The notes below the pieces were generated by a model. That model did no database searches, was not told where the DNA came from, and saw only the letters and a list, made by a program, of their open reading frames with translations. The position numbers and the translations under genes are program-made. Of a DNA stretch of 14,036 nt, positions 1 through 6,741 are shown in pieces; within the stretch, counting starts at the first letter, position 1; each line of letters begins with the position of its first letter. Origin of the DNA: Flaviramulus sp. (GTDB lineage Bacteria; Bacteroidota; Bacteroidia; Flavobacteriales; Flavobacteriaceae); the NCBI GenBank assembly GCA_023255235.1, contig JALRJA010000111.1, forward strand, positions 1 through 14,036, given 5' to 3'.

Positions 1-1290
1 CCCTTTTAGATGTACATCTCCGTGAGAATCTAAAATACCACACGAATTTATAACAGCTTTTACAACAATTTTACTTACATCTTCTGTTGTTGTGCCTTGC
101 TCTTTATTGGCACTTTCTTTTATTTTTCTTTGAATAGTACCTTCTTTTAATTGTTTTAAAAAGCCTCCATTTGCTTCAATGTCTTTAAATAAGTCTAGTG
201 CTTTTTTTGCTAGTTGATTTGTTATAGTTTCAATATAATAAGCACCATCAGCTGGATTATTAACAGCATTAAAATAACTTTCATGCTTTAAAATTAACAA
301 CTGATTTCTAGAAATGCGTTCTCCAAAACTATTGGTTTTATGGTAAACAGCATCATAGGGTAAATTACAAATAGTATTAGAACCTCCTAATATGGCACTC
401 ATACATTCTGTTGTGGTTCGCAACATATTGATATTATAGTCGTAAATGGTTTTATTGCGTTTTGATGGTTTAGACAAGATAAAGCAATTGGTATTAATTT
501 CATATTCTAAAGCAAGTACTTCCCAAAGTTGGCGTAAAGCTCTTAGTTTGGCAATTTCAAAAAAATAATTACTGCCAATTGAAACTTTAAAAGTAACTTT
601 TAGCGTTTTTTTTGCCTCAGTATCTAGGCTGCCTTCAAAATAATTTACATACTCGTTGGCATGTGCTAGGGCATAAGCTAACTGCTGAACTATGGTAGCT
701 CCAGAATTTTGATAAAGCGACGCATCAACAGTAAATGAATTGGTGTTTTTTACAATGCTTTCAAATTTTTGAAAATCATCTTTTAAATTATAAAACCAAT
801 TTCCTGTTTTAGCTAAATTATTAATGATATCTGTATGTATTTGAATGCCTTTATTATAACTTGAATTAAAAGGAAATAGAGCGAGTTTTTTAGAAAATTC
901 TTCAGATAGAAATGTTAGCTCTAAATGAATAGTAACTTTTTTTAAATCTATATTTTTTATTAAATCTGCTATTGAAAAAGTGTCATTTGAAATAATAAAT
1001 TGAATACTCTCTGCACCTTTTTTTATAGCATTTATAGCAGTGATATTTGATTTTTCAACATTAGCTACAAAAATAGATTGGCAAATTTTCCATTGGGTTG
1101 CTTTCGTTTTTGATATGTGAGGTAATTGATTAAAATCATCGGCATGATAAAACGGTTTTACGGCTATATCATCATTGGTATTCCAAACTAGAGTGTTGTT
1201 ATAATCGGCTCCTTTTAAAGCAAACTGAATTTTTTGTTTCCATTGCTTTGATGAAACAGGATTGAATTCGCTAAACAAGTTACTTGTCAT
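1..1290 (-). CDS. mutA: Methylmalonyl-CoA mutase small (beta) subunit, 3' end outside window
   Basis: The 430 visible residues match the non-catalytic small subunit of the B12-dependent mutase that interconverts methylmalonyl-CoA and succinyl-CoA. It pairs with the catalytic large subunit, whose gene usually follows directly, so beyond the left edge here. Family-like segments are KQKIQFALKGADY (18-30), VDASLYQNSGA (188-197), the TIM-barrel stretch LRALRQLWEVLA (249-260), MLRTTTECMSAILGG (289-303) and NPADGAYYIE (345-353). The start is ATG at 1290, two bases after the TGA of the DivIC-like gene, so the two are probably translated together. The open frame runs off the window without a stop. Residues 371-398 (IEANGGFLKQLKEGTIQRK and following) are typical, but residues 399-430 are not: the expected continuation as I remember it is a FDxGxxxLLGTNKY-type stretch. 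The C-terminal part may therefore be foreign or chimeric; see the findings. Confidence 0.92.
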   Translation of the reverse strand, partial: MTSNLFSEFNPVSSKQWKQKIQFALKGADYNNTLVWNTNDDIAVKPFYHADDFNQLPHISKTKATQWKICQSIFVANVEKSNITAINAIKKGAESIQFIISNDTFSIADLIKNIDLKKVTIHLELTFLSEEFSKKLALFPFNSSYNKGIQIHTDIINNLAKTGNWFYNLKDDFQKFESIVKNTNSFTVDASLYQNSGATIVQQLAYALAHANEYVNYFEGSLDTEAKKTLKVTFKVSIGSNYFFEIAKLRALRQLWEVLALEYEINTNCFILSKPSKRNKTIYDYNINMLRTTTECMSAILGGSNTICNLPYDAVYHKTNSFGERISRNQLLILKHESYFNAVNNPADGAYYIETITNQLAKKALDLFKDIEANGGFLKQLKEGTIQRKIKESANKEQGTTTEDVSKIVVKAVINSCGILDSHGDVHLKG

Positions 1291-1292
1291 AA

Positions 1293-1607
1293 TCACTTAG
1301 TTTTTAAACTATCTTCATATTCAATAATGTAAATTTCTTCATTATCGCGTTTCATATAATAAGCCTCTCTGGCAAATTTTTCTAGACCTTCATCTGTACT
1401 CAATTCATTAATAGCTTTTTCATCCTTTTCTATTTCTTTTTTATAGTACTCTTTTTCGTTCTCTAATTTTTCAATTTCAGTATTTAATTCATGATGAATT
1501 AGCCAAGAATTGGTATCAAAAAACAGCATCCATATAGCAAAAATGATAAGAATTAAAACAAACCAATTTTTAAATGGTTTTAAATATTTTTTTTTGATGC
1601 TAGCCAT
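1293..1607 (-). CDS. DivIC/FtsB-like septum formation initiator protein
   Basis: This 104-residue bitopic membrane protein has the layout of the FtsB/DivIC family (septum formation initiator). It has a short basic cytoplasmic N-terminus (MASIKKKYLK), one membrane helix at about 14-31, a periplasmic coiled coil rich in E and K (about 40-68), and the family's end motif LEKFAREAYYMKRDNEEIY (75-93). In characterised bacteria such proteins join FtsL and FtsQ in the divisome and help activate septal wall synthesis; that role is taken from the family. The start ATG at 1607 directly abuts the TAA of the uridine kinase gene (TAAATG), and the stop lies two bases before the mutase subunit gene, so the three genes are almost certainly one transcript. 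Length is normal. The family is defined by topology more than by sequence, so calling it FtsB or DivIC specifically is not possible here. Confidence 0.88.
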   Translation of the reverse strand: MASIKKKYLKPFKNWFVLILIIFAIWMLFFDTNSWLIHHELNTEIEKLENEKEYYKKEIEKDEKAINELSTDEGLEKFAREAYYMKRDNEEIYIIEYEDSLKTK

Positions 1608-2213
1608 TTAAAGTTTATCGTTAATAATGGTTTTTACAATATCTATTGCCACTGTATTGTAGTGGTTGTTTGGTATAATAATGTCTGCAAACTCTTTCAT
1701 GGGTTCTATAAATTGATTGTGCATAGGTTTTAATGTTGTTTTATAACGCATAAGAACTTCATCTAAATCTCTACCACGCTCTGATATATCACGTTTTAAG
1801 CGTCTTATTAAACGCTCATCGCTATCTGCATGTACAAATATTTTAATATCAAACATGTTTCTTAATTCTGGGTTTGTAAGAATTAAAATGCCTTCAACAA
1901 TCATAACTTTTCTAGGATGCGTTAAAACGGTATCGCCTGTTCTGTTATGTTTAACAAAAGAATAAACAGGTTGTTCTACTGTATTACTTTTTTTTAATTC
2001 TTTTAAATGTGTTTCAAGTAGTTCAAAATCAATAGATCTTGGGTGGTCAAAATTGATTTTAACGCGTTCGTCAAAGCTTAAATGTGAGGTGTCTTTATAA
2101 TATGAATCTTGAGAAATAACACCTACTTCTCCTTCTGGAAGTTCGTTTAATATTTGATTCACTACGGTTGTTTTACCACAACCTGTACCACCTGCAATTC
2201 CTATAATAAGCAT
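1608..2213 (-). CDS. udk: Uridine kinase (uridine/cytidine kinase)
   Basis: This cytosolic enzyme of pyrimidine salvage phosphorylates uridine and cytidine to UMP and CMP with a nucleoside triphosphate. The 201 residues are a full-length Udk. They show a P-loop GGTGCGKT (8-15), DSYYKD (36-41, whose first Asp is the likely catalytic base), FDHP (55-58), the substrate-binding stretch PVYSFVKHNR (82-91), VEGIL (106-110) and the lid segment RRLKRDISERGRD (137-149). The start is ATG at 2213; the protein begins right at the first beta strand (MLIIGIAGG), which leaves no room for a later start. It is the first gene of a tight cluster with the division protein and the mutase subunit. The cluster is separated from the cytochrome gene by 61 bases that hold a hairpin and a possible -7 element, so it may have its own promoter. 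Confidence 0.97.
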   Translation of the reverse strand: MLIIGIAGGTGCGKTTVVNQILNELPEGEVGVISQDSYYKDTSHLSFDERVKINFDHPRSIDFELLETHLKELKKSNTVEQPVYSFVKHNRTGDTVLTHPRKVMIVEGILILTNPELRNMFDIKIFVHADSDERLIRRLKRDISERGRDLDEVLMRYKTTLKPMHNQFIEPMKEFADIIIPNNHYNTVAIDIVKTIINDKL

Positions 2214-2228
2214 AAAGACTATTTTATA

Positions 2229-2258
2229 AACTTTACAAAGTTAATTAATTGTAAAGTT
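2229..2258 (-). terminator. 10-bp perfect hairpin between cytochrome c and udk
   Basis: AACTTTACAA (2229-2238) and TTGTAAAGTT (2249-2258) form a perfect 10-bp inverted repeat around a 10-base AT-rich loop. It sits 16 bases after the cytochrome c stop and 15 bases before the udk start. No run of T follows it on the minus strand, so it is not a textbook intrinsic terminator. It could be a weak or partial terminator, an RNA-stabilising 3' stem for the upstream operon, or a protein-binding palindrome. The repeat is seen directly; the role is inferred. Confidence 0.5.
2236..2243 (-). promoter_or_regulatory. Possible -7 element (TAACTTTG) for udk cluster
   Basis: On the minus strand TAACTTTG fits the Bacteroidota -7 consensus TAnnTTTG. 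Initiation a few bases downstream would give a leader of about 16 bases before the udk ATG at 2213. No TTG-type -33 element is seen at the usual spacing, and the element lies inside the hairpin, so melting of the promoter and the palindrome would compete. This is weak support from a short degenerate motif. Confidence 0.3.
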
Positions 2259-2274
2259 ACCTGCATGTAGAAGT

Positions 2275-2676
2275 TTACTTTTTAATATTATTAACTTCAG
2301 TTTCAGTAATCATTTTTTCATTTTTATTACCCCAACTATTGGTAATGTAGTTCATAACATCGGCAATTTCATCATCGCTCAAGCCCATAGGTGGCATAAC
2401 ATTATTGTATGTTTTACCGTTTACAACAATAGCACCGTTTTGTCCATATTTAATACCATGAATACTAGCTTCTCTATTTTTTATAAGATAATCTGATTTT
2501 GCTAACGGCGGATACACATTTTTTACACCTTCACCATTTGGTAAGTGGCATGAAACACAAAAATCTTGATAAACCAATTCGCCTCTTTTTATGCTATCTT
2601 GTAGTGTTTTATTTTGTGTTGTTTTAAAAAATATAGTAGAAACTACAACAACTAAAAAAGTTATAAATACTTTCAT
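2275..2676 (-). CDS. Membrane-anchored or periplasmic monohaem cytochrome c
   Basis: This 133-residue class I cytochrome c has an N-terminal hydrophobic segment (MKVFITFLVVVVSTIFF, a signal peptide or anchor), the haem-binding motif CVSCH (40-44) and the sixth-ligand region NNVMPPMGLSDDEI (91-104). Either M94 or M97 is the axial Met; VMPP makes M94 more likely. The end NYITNSWGN (109-117) is typical of small cytochromes serving periplasmic dehydrogenases. I place the start at ATG 2676, four bases after the dehydrogenase stop, because it gives a proper signal peptide. An in-frame ATG at 2742 would add 22 charged residues and overlap the upstream gene. Its position right behind a PQQ enzyme suggests that it accepts electrons from PQQH2 and passes them to a terminal oxidase. 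That partnership is inferred from gene order. Confidence 0.92.
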   Translation of the reverse strand: MKVFITFLVVVVSTIFFKTTQNKTLQDSIKRGELVYQDFCVSCHLPNGEGVKNVYPPLAKSDYLIKNREASIHGIKYGQNGAIVVNGKTYNNVMPPMGLSDDEIADVMNYITNSWGNKNEKMITETEVNNIKK

Positions 2677-2680
2677 TAAA

Positions 2681-3805
2681 TTATTTTTTTGAAACAATTT
2701 TATAAATTCCTTTACCTTCAACGCCAACATAAATATAGCCATCTGGTGCTTGAATAACGTTTCTTACACGACCAATATCTTCAAATAATTTTTCACGTTT
2801 AATGACTTTGTTATTTTCTAAAATTAATCGTTCTAAATATGCAAATTTTAACGATCCTACTAAAAGATTGCCTTCCCAATTAGGATATATTTTAGATTTA
2901 ACAAAGGTCATACCACTAGGTGCAATTGAAGGAACCCAATAAAAAAGAGGTTGCTCCATACCGTCTTTTTCTGTTATATCTGTAAAAGGCGTTCCATTGT
3001 AATTAATACCATAAGAAATTACGGGCCAACCATAGTTTTTTCCTTTTTCAATAATGTTAATTTCATCACCGCCTTTTGGTCCATGTTCGTGTGTCCAAAT
3101 AGCACCTGTAAAAGGATTTTTTGTCATGCCTTGAGCATTTCTATGCCCATAACTAAAAATAGCTGTTTTGGCATTTTCTGTTTCAATAAAAGGATTACTT
3201 TCAGGAACAGAGCCATCATCATGTAATCTATAAATTTTACCACCATCTCGGGTAATATCTTGAGGGTTTATATCTCTTTCACCTCTATCTCCAATAGAAA
3301 AATATAAATAACCATCATCATCAAATTCAATTCTAGAACCCCAATGTTGTCCTTTTTTAGTATTGGGTTCAGCTTTGTAGAGTTGCTCAACTTGTGTTAG
3401 TGAATTACCATTTAGTTTGGCTCTTATTAAAGCTGTGTTTCCGCCTTGGTCATCTTCATTAGATAAAGCAAAGGTCATGTAAATCCAACCATTAGTTTCA
3501 TAATCTGGATGTACTTTTATATCTAAAAAACCACCTTGCCCACGCAAATAAATATCTGGCACATTTTCAATGGTTATTTTCTCGCCGTCTTTAAAGTGTA
3601 TAAGTTCGCCTGCTTTTTCTGTAATAAGCATGCTTCCGTCTGGCAAAAAAGTCATACCCCATGGTATATTTAAATCGGGTACTACTAATTCTGAAATGTA
3701 ATTTATATTGGTAGGGTTTTCTGCCTTTACTTCAGATTCTATTTGCTGTGCACAAGCCTGAAAAGCAATAACAATGATAATAAAAATGGAAAGGCTATTT
3801 TTCAT
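2681..3805 (-). CDS. PQQ-dependent aldose sugar dehydrogenase (YliI/Asd, sGDH family)
   Basis: This 374-residue exported protein belongs to the GSDH six-bladed beta-propeller family (soluble glucose dehydrogenase and E. coli YliI/Asd), which oxidises aldoses to lactones using PQQ. Family signatures are IPWGMTFLPDGSMLITEKAG (47-66), GQGGFLDIKVHPDY (89-102), QHWGSRIEFDDDGYLYFSIG (153-172, with H154 the likely catalytic His), GDRG (172-175), SYGHRNAQGM (218-227), EHGPKGGDEIN (240-250), YGWP (258-261), PSIAPSGM (292-299) and the final GRVRNVIQAPDG (345-356). The leader MKNSLSIFIIIVIAFQACAQ may be a lipoprotein signal (C18 in FQAC) or an ordinary signal peptide; the lipobox is not canonical. The gene lies 22 bases after a TonB receptor and 4 bases before a cytochrome c. 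No PQQ synthesis gene is in the window, so the cofactor may be acquired from outside. The exact sugar cannot be read from the sequence. Confidence 0.93.
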   Translation of the reverse strand: MKNSLSIFIIIVIAFQACAQQIESEVKAENPTNINYISELVVPDLNIPWGMTFLPDGSMLITEKAGELIHFKDGEKITIENVPDIYLRGQGGFLDIKVHPDYETNGWIYMTFALSNEDDQGGNTALIRAKLNGNSLTQVEQLYKAEPNTKKGQHWGSRIEFDDDGYLYFSIGDRGERDINPQDITRDGGKIYRLHDDGSVPESNPFIETENAKTAIFSYGHRNAQGMTKNPFTGAIWTHEHGPKGGDEINIIEKGKNYGWPVISYGINYNGTPFTDITEKDGMEQPLFYWVPSIAPSGMTFVKSKIYPNWEGNLLVGSLKFAYLERLILENNKVIKREKLFEDIGRVRNVIQAPDGYIYVGVEGKGIYKIVSKK

Positions 3806-3827
3806 AAGTAAACGTTTTGTAAATATA

Positions 3828-6125
3828 TTAAAAAGTATAACTAAAATTAATTCCTGTATAATAATTTATAGGGTTTCCAGGGTAGTAATACCTTGGAGCA
3901 TTAGCACCAAAACCCGATGCGTTAATTAATATTTGAGAGGCATAATGCTTATCAAAGATATTATTTATTCCTAAAAAAGCATTCAAATTTAGCTTTTTGT
4001 TAAGAGTTGTTTTGTAACCAATTTTTAGATTGGTTAAATTATAACTATTAGAAAAAATATCATTGCTATCTGTTATTGGCATACTCCCAACATATTGATA
4101 ATTAATAGTTCCGTAAAAATGAAAGCGTGTATTAAAGTCAATACCAATGTTTAAAACATTTGAAGGAACACCGGTTAAATCATTTCCAGAATAATTATTT
4201 AAACCATCAAAAAAACGTTTAAAAGTAAAGTTATTTAGTGTGTAACTAACAAAAGAGTTAATAGTGATAGATTCTTTAGATAGCCAAGAAAAATGAGCAT
4301 CAAACTCTAAACCGTTGTGCTGTGTTTTACCCGCATTTAAACCTATAAATTGATCATTTGAAACCCTTTTAGAAACTAAAAGATTTCTCATATCTAATTG
4401 GTAAACGGAAGCGTTAAATTGTAGCCTGTTATTAAGAATAGAACCTCTAGTACCTATTTCAAAGTTCCAGCCGGTTTCAGGTTTTAAGTTAGTGTTTATT
4501 TGTCCGTCAGGAAGTAGTGTTTCTTGAAGTGAAATAGGGGAAAAACCATGGCTTATATTAGAGAAAAGATTGATATTTTTTGAAACGGAATAAGAAACAC
4601 CAAGCTTAGGTGACGCTATGGTTTTAAATTTAAAGCTACCAGATTGACTTGGGTTTACTTCTGAAACAGGAAAATTATCTTCTAGCTTATAGGCTGTTCT
4701 ATTAAGATTCAAACCTATAGAAAGAGTTGTTTTTTGAGATAAATTATAATTAATTTCAGTAAAAATATTATAATAATTTCGTTTTTCTTTAAAGTTTGAT
4801 AATTCATTTCCTTTAACACTTCCCGTTCCTAGCGGAAAATTTTCGTATAAGTTTTCAAGTGTTTTATAGTTATTGTTATCTCTAAAAAGTTCGCATCCCA
4901 AAGTCCACTCAGTATTTTTATTAAATAATTTTGAGTTCCCAATTATACGCGTTCTTATACCAATGGCAGCAGTGTTTTCTTCTAAAATATTAAACGGTCT
5001 TGGTTCATAATTTTGTTTAAAAGAGGTAAAAATACTTGTTATGTGTTTTAAGTTATTCTTATACTCATGATTCCAAGAAAGACCAAAAACACCTCTGTTA
5101 AAATCTTCAAAACCTTGAGCTTGTTTCCAAGAAAAAGCTGCCAATTTCGGATTGTTTAAAAACGTATCTTCATCAACAGAACTAGGTATAAACGCCTTTA
5201 AATTAATATAACTTCCAAAAAAAGTTAAGTCATCTCTTTTATTTAAAAAATGGTTTGAAGTTACGGTAAAAGTTTGTTTGTTATAGTTGTTATTTTCTCT
5301 ATAACCATTGCTTTTTGTATTACTGTAAACAGTTCTAAAACTATTTTTTGTAGTACCATAATTTGCATTAAAACTATTTTTAATTAACCCAAAAGAACCC
5401 ATAGAAAATTCACTGTTAAAACTAGATTTATTTAGATATGGGTTTATAGGCATTAAATGAATTACACCACCTAAACCAGAACCATAAATACTAGAAGCTG
5501 AGCCTTTAAGAATTTCCATTCTAGATATTGAGGCAAGTTCAAAATCTTCAATGGTGGTTTCACCACTTCCGTTAGTTAGAGGTATATCTTTAAAATAAGC
5601 TCTTATTTTTGAAGTTCCAAAAGGCGTTCTAGAACCAATACCTCTTATGGTAATGCGATTGGTGTTTAAAGCACCGCTTTGCATAAAAACACCAGGAATT
5701 CTATTTAAAATGGGAGCAAAATCTGTATTGTTATATTTTTCAATATCGTCTTTAGATATAATACTTATTGCCATAGACGTTTTTTTAAGTTTTTTAGGAA
5801 TATGGCTTGCGTTAATAACAATTTCGTTTAATTCAGATGGATTGATATCAAGGCTAATAATGTAATGCTGATTATCTGTTAATTGCACTGTTTTTTCAAA
5901 ATAACCGTCTTTCTTAAATAAATAAACACCCTTTTTAATAAGCTTAAAACTACCATCCCAATGCGATGTAATAGTTTCATTATTATTAATATTAGTTATT
6001 TTAGTAAATGCTATGGGTGTCAAATTAGTATCTACCACCTTACCTGTAATAGAGTGTTGTGCAAAGCCATAAACGGAAAAACTAAAAATTAAAAAAACTA
6101 AAACCCTTTTGTTTATGCGTTGCAT
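3828..6125 (-). CDS. TonB-dependent outer-membrane receptor, PqqU (YncD)-like, candidate PQQ importer
   Basis: This complete 765-residue TonB receptor has a signal peptide (1-22, ending GFAQ), a CarboxypepD_reg-like Ig domain (about 24-93, ITGKVVDTNLTPIAF), a TonB-box-like ELNEIVINA (98-106), a plug (about 115-228) and a 22-strand-type barrel ending in the outer-membrane signature YTF. The plug has RGIGSRTPFGTSKIRAY (161-177), EILKGSASSIYG (204-215) and GGVIHL (219-224). The C-terminus has NIFDKHYASQILIN (722-735), RYYYPG and NYYTG. From memory, E. coli PqqU/YncD has RGFGSRSTYG, IRLYVDGIPAT, LRGPFSALYG, NLFDKEYVGSVIVN, RYYEPSPGRNYGVG and NAGKTRRQGAE, all closely paralleled here (NAGKTQHNGLE). 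It is the first gene of an operon with a PQQ dehydrogenase and a cytochrome c, which supports PQQ as the ligand. The family also includes siderophore and cobalamin receptors, so the ligand is inferred; the TonB receptor call is certain. Confidence 0.93.
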   Translation of the reverse strand: MQRINKRVLVFLIFSFSVYGFAQHSITGKVVDTNLTPIAFTKITNINNNETITSHWDGSFKLIKKGVYLFKKDGYFEKTVQLTDNQHYIISLDINPSELNEIVINASHIPKKLKKTSMAISIISKDDIEKYNNTDFAPILNRIPGVFMQSGALNTNRITIRGIGSRTPFGTSKIRAYFKDIPLTNGSGETTIEDFELASISRMEILKGSASSIYGSGLGGVIHLMPINPYLNKSSFNSEFSMGSFGLIKNSFNANYGTTKNSFRTVYSNTKSNGYRENNNYNKQTFTVTSNHFLNKRDDLTFFGSYINLKAFIPSSVDEDTFLNNPKLAAFSWKQAQGFEDFNRGVFGLSWNHEYKNNLKHITSIFTSFKQNYEPRPFNILEENTAAIGIRTRIIGNSKLFNKNTEWTLGCELFRDNNNYKTLENLYENFPLGTGSVKGNELSNFKEKRNYYNIFTEINYNLSQKTTLSIGLNLNRTAYKLEDNFPVSEVNPSQSGSFKFKTIASPKLGVSYSVSKNINLFSNISHGFSPISLQETLLPDGQINTNLKPETGWNFEIGTRGSILNNRLQFNASVYQLDMRNLLVSKRVSNDQFIGLNAGKTQHNGLEFDAHFSWLSKESITINSFVSYTLNNFTFKRFFDGLNNYSGNDLTGVPSNVLNIGIDFNTRFHFYGTINYQYVGSMPITDSNDIFSNSYNLTNLKIGYKTTLNKKLNLNAFLGINNIFDKHYASQILINASGFGANAPRYYYPGNPINYYTGINFSYTF

Positions 6126-6315
6126 TTTTGTAACAAGACTTATTTGGAGCTAATATAGTATTTAATAAACAATGAATTTTTAAAAATGTAATAGTGAAAT
6201 AAATAAAAAAAGTATATTTGCTGCCATTAGTACAAAATCAAAAATATGGTTTTATAATAAATATGTAAAGAATTATAAATACACATATAAAAATAGGCCA
6301 CTGTACTAGTATTTT
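6126..6315. promoter_or_regulatory. Intergenic region between the receptor operon and tRNA-Pro
   Basis: This 190-base AT-rich stretch must hold the promoter of the minus-strand receptor operon and that of the plus-strand tRNA. On the plus strand TATATTTG (6213-6220) fits the -7 consensus TAnnTTTG about 95 bases before the tRNA. On the minus strand TATTTTTG (6246-6239) fits it about 115 bases before the receptor ATG. Neither has a visible TTG at -33. I see no riboswitch-like structure (no B12-box or TPP-type core) upstream of the receptor. Confidence 0.3.
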
Positions 6316-6390
6316 CGGGGTGTAGCGTAGCCCGGTTATCGCGCCGCGTTTGGGACGCGGAGGTCGCAGGTTCGAATCCTGCCACCCCGA
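6316..6390 (+). tRNA. tRNA-Pro (anticodon TGG)
   Basis: The complete cloverleaf can be drawn. The acceptor stem CGGGGTG (6316-6322) pairs with CACCCCG (6383-6389), with discriminator A6390. The anticodon stem CCGCG (6344-6348) pairs with CGCGG (6356-6360) around the loop TTTGGGA, giving anticodon TGG at 6351-6353. The T stem GCAGG (6366-6370) pairs with CCTGC (6378-6382) around TTCGAAT. CCA is not encoded; the next bases are CAAAA. The gene is far more GC-rich than its surroundings. Nothing resembling a duplicated tRNA 3' end is seen in the window, so it is not being used as an integration site here. Confidence 0.97.
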
Positions 6391-6629
6391 CAAAATTTTA
6401 TAATTGGTTTTCTTTTTTTGTAAAACAAGGTTAACAAAATAGTTTTTGTAATAAAGGCTCTTTTTTAATTATCAAAAACCTAAATATCGCCAAGCAAAAT
6501 GGCTATAAAAACCAAAATATTAGGTTGTAAAAATAATTAAGCAAAACCAATAAAATATCTTACCAATTTTTTCTTTCTCATAAACTATAAAAAGGGTTTT
6601 AGATTTTTTTTGATTACATTTTCAAATGA

Positions 6630-6638
6630 TTTGTAGAG
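6630..6638 (+). promoter_or_regulatory. TTTGTAGAG box upstream of the regulator (candidate operator)
   Basis: TTTGTAGAG lies 59 bases upstream of the putative -7 element of the regulator gene. The same 9-mer occurs twice in the control region of the PKD/SusC operon (9646 and 9657), with near copies at 9690 and 9735. This suggests a shared binding site and autoregulation. That it is a binding site is inferred only from recurrence and position. Confidence 0.35.
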
Positions 6639-6688
6639 TGTGTAACTTAAAAATTAAATAGATACTCGTTTTTTATTAAGGTATTTTT

Positions 6689-6696
6689 TATATTTG
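6689..6696 (+). promoter_or_regulatory. Putative -7 promoter element (TATATTTG) of the regulator gene
   Basis: TATATTTG is a perfect match to the Bacteroidota -7 consensus TAnnTTTG, 45 bases before the ATG at 6742. Start of transcription would fall near 6703, giving a leader of about 40 bases. No clear TTG is found around -33, which would fit a promoter needing an activator. No Shine-Dalgarno sequence is seen before the ATG. Confidence 0.45.
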
Positions 6697-6741
6697 ATTT
6701 GCCTCACACCTAAATTAACGGTATAATTTAACCCTCCTTAA

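Larger units (their letters stand above)
6391..6741. promoter_or_regulatory. 351-base intergenic region upstream of the regulator gene
   Basis: No gene is seen here. Just after the tRNA is a T-rich run (6408-6419), possibly its 3' end signal, without a GC-rich stem. An imperfect long stem follows (AACCTAA 6477-6483 with TTAGGTT 6520-6526) enclosing a small hairpin GCCA/TGGC (6489-6492, 6500-6503). TAAAA/TTTTA (6588-6592, 6597-6601) precedes a T-run (6604-6611), a weak terminator-like element. Then come a TTTGTAGAG box (6630-6638) and a TATATTTG -7 element (6689-6696) for the regulator gene. Confidence 0.45.

Noticed and set aside
2677..2742. Upstream in-frame ATG that would lengthen the cytochrome c by 22 residues
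   Set aside because: It overlaps the dehydrogenase coding end, adds a charged stretch ahead of the signal peptide, and the ATG at 2676 gives a normal exported cytochrome four bases after the upstream stop.
2951..3226. 91-codon open frame on the plus strand
   Set aside because: It lies entirely antisense within the well-supported PQQ dehydrogenase gene and has no recognisable protein features.
3374..3382. TTTGTAGAG inside the dehydrogenase gene as another operator
   Set aside because: It is a single copy within coding sequence, far from any plus-strand promoter, and best explained by chance in AT-rich DNA.
5647..5865. 72-codon open frame on the plus strand
   Set aside because: It is antisense to the plug-coding part of the TonB receptor; the hydrophobic look comes from the complementary strand.
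6126..6315. Cobalamin or other riboswitch controlling the TonB receptor
   Set aside because: The leader is AT-rich and lacks B12-box or other conserved riboswitch core motifs.
6316..6390. tRNA-Pro as an integration site for a genomic island
   Set aside because: No duplicated tRNA 3' end, integrase gene or other attachment-like repeat is visible in the window.
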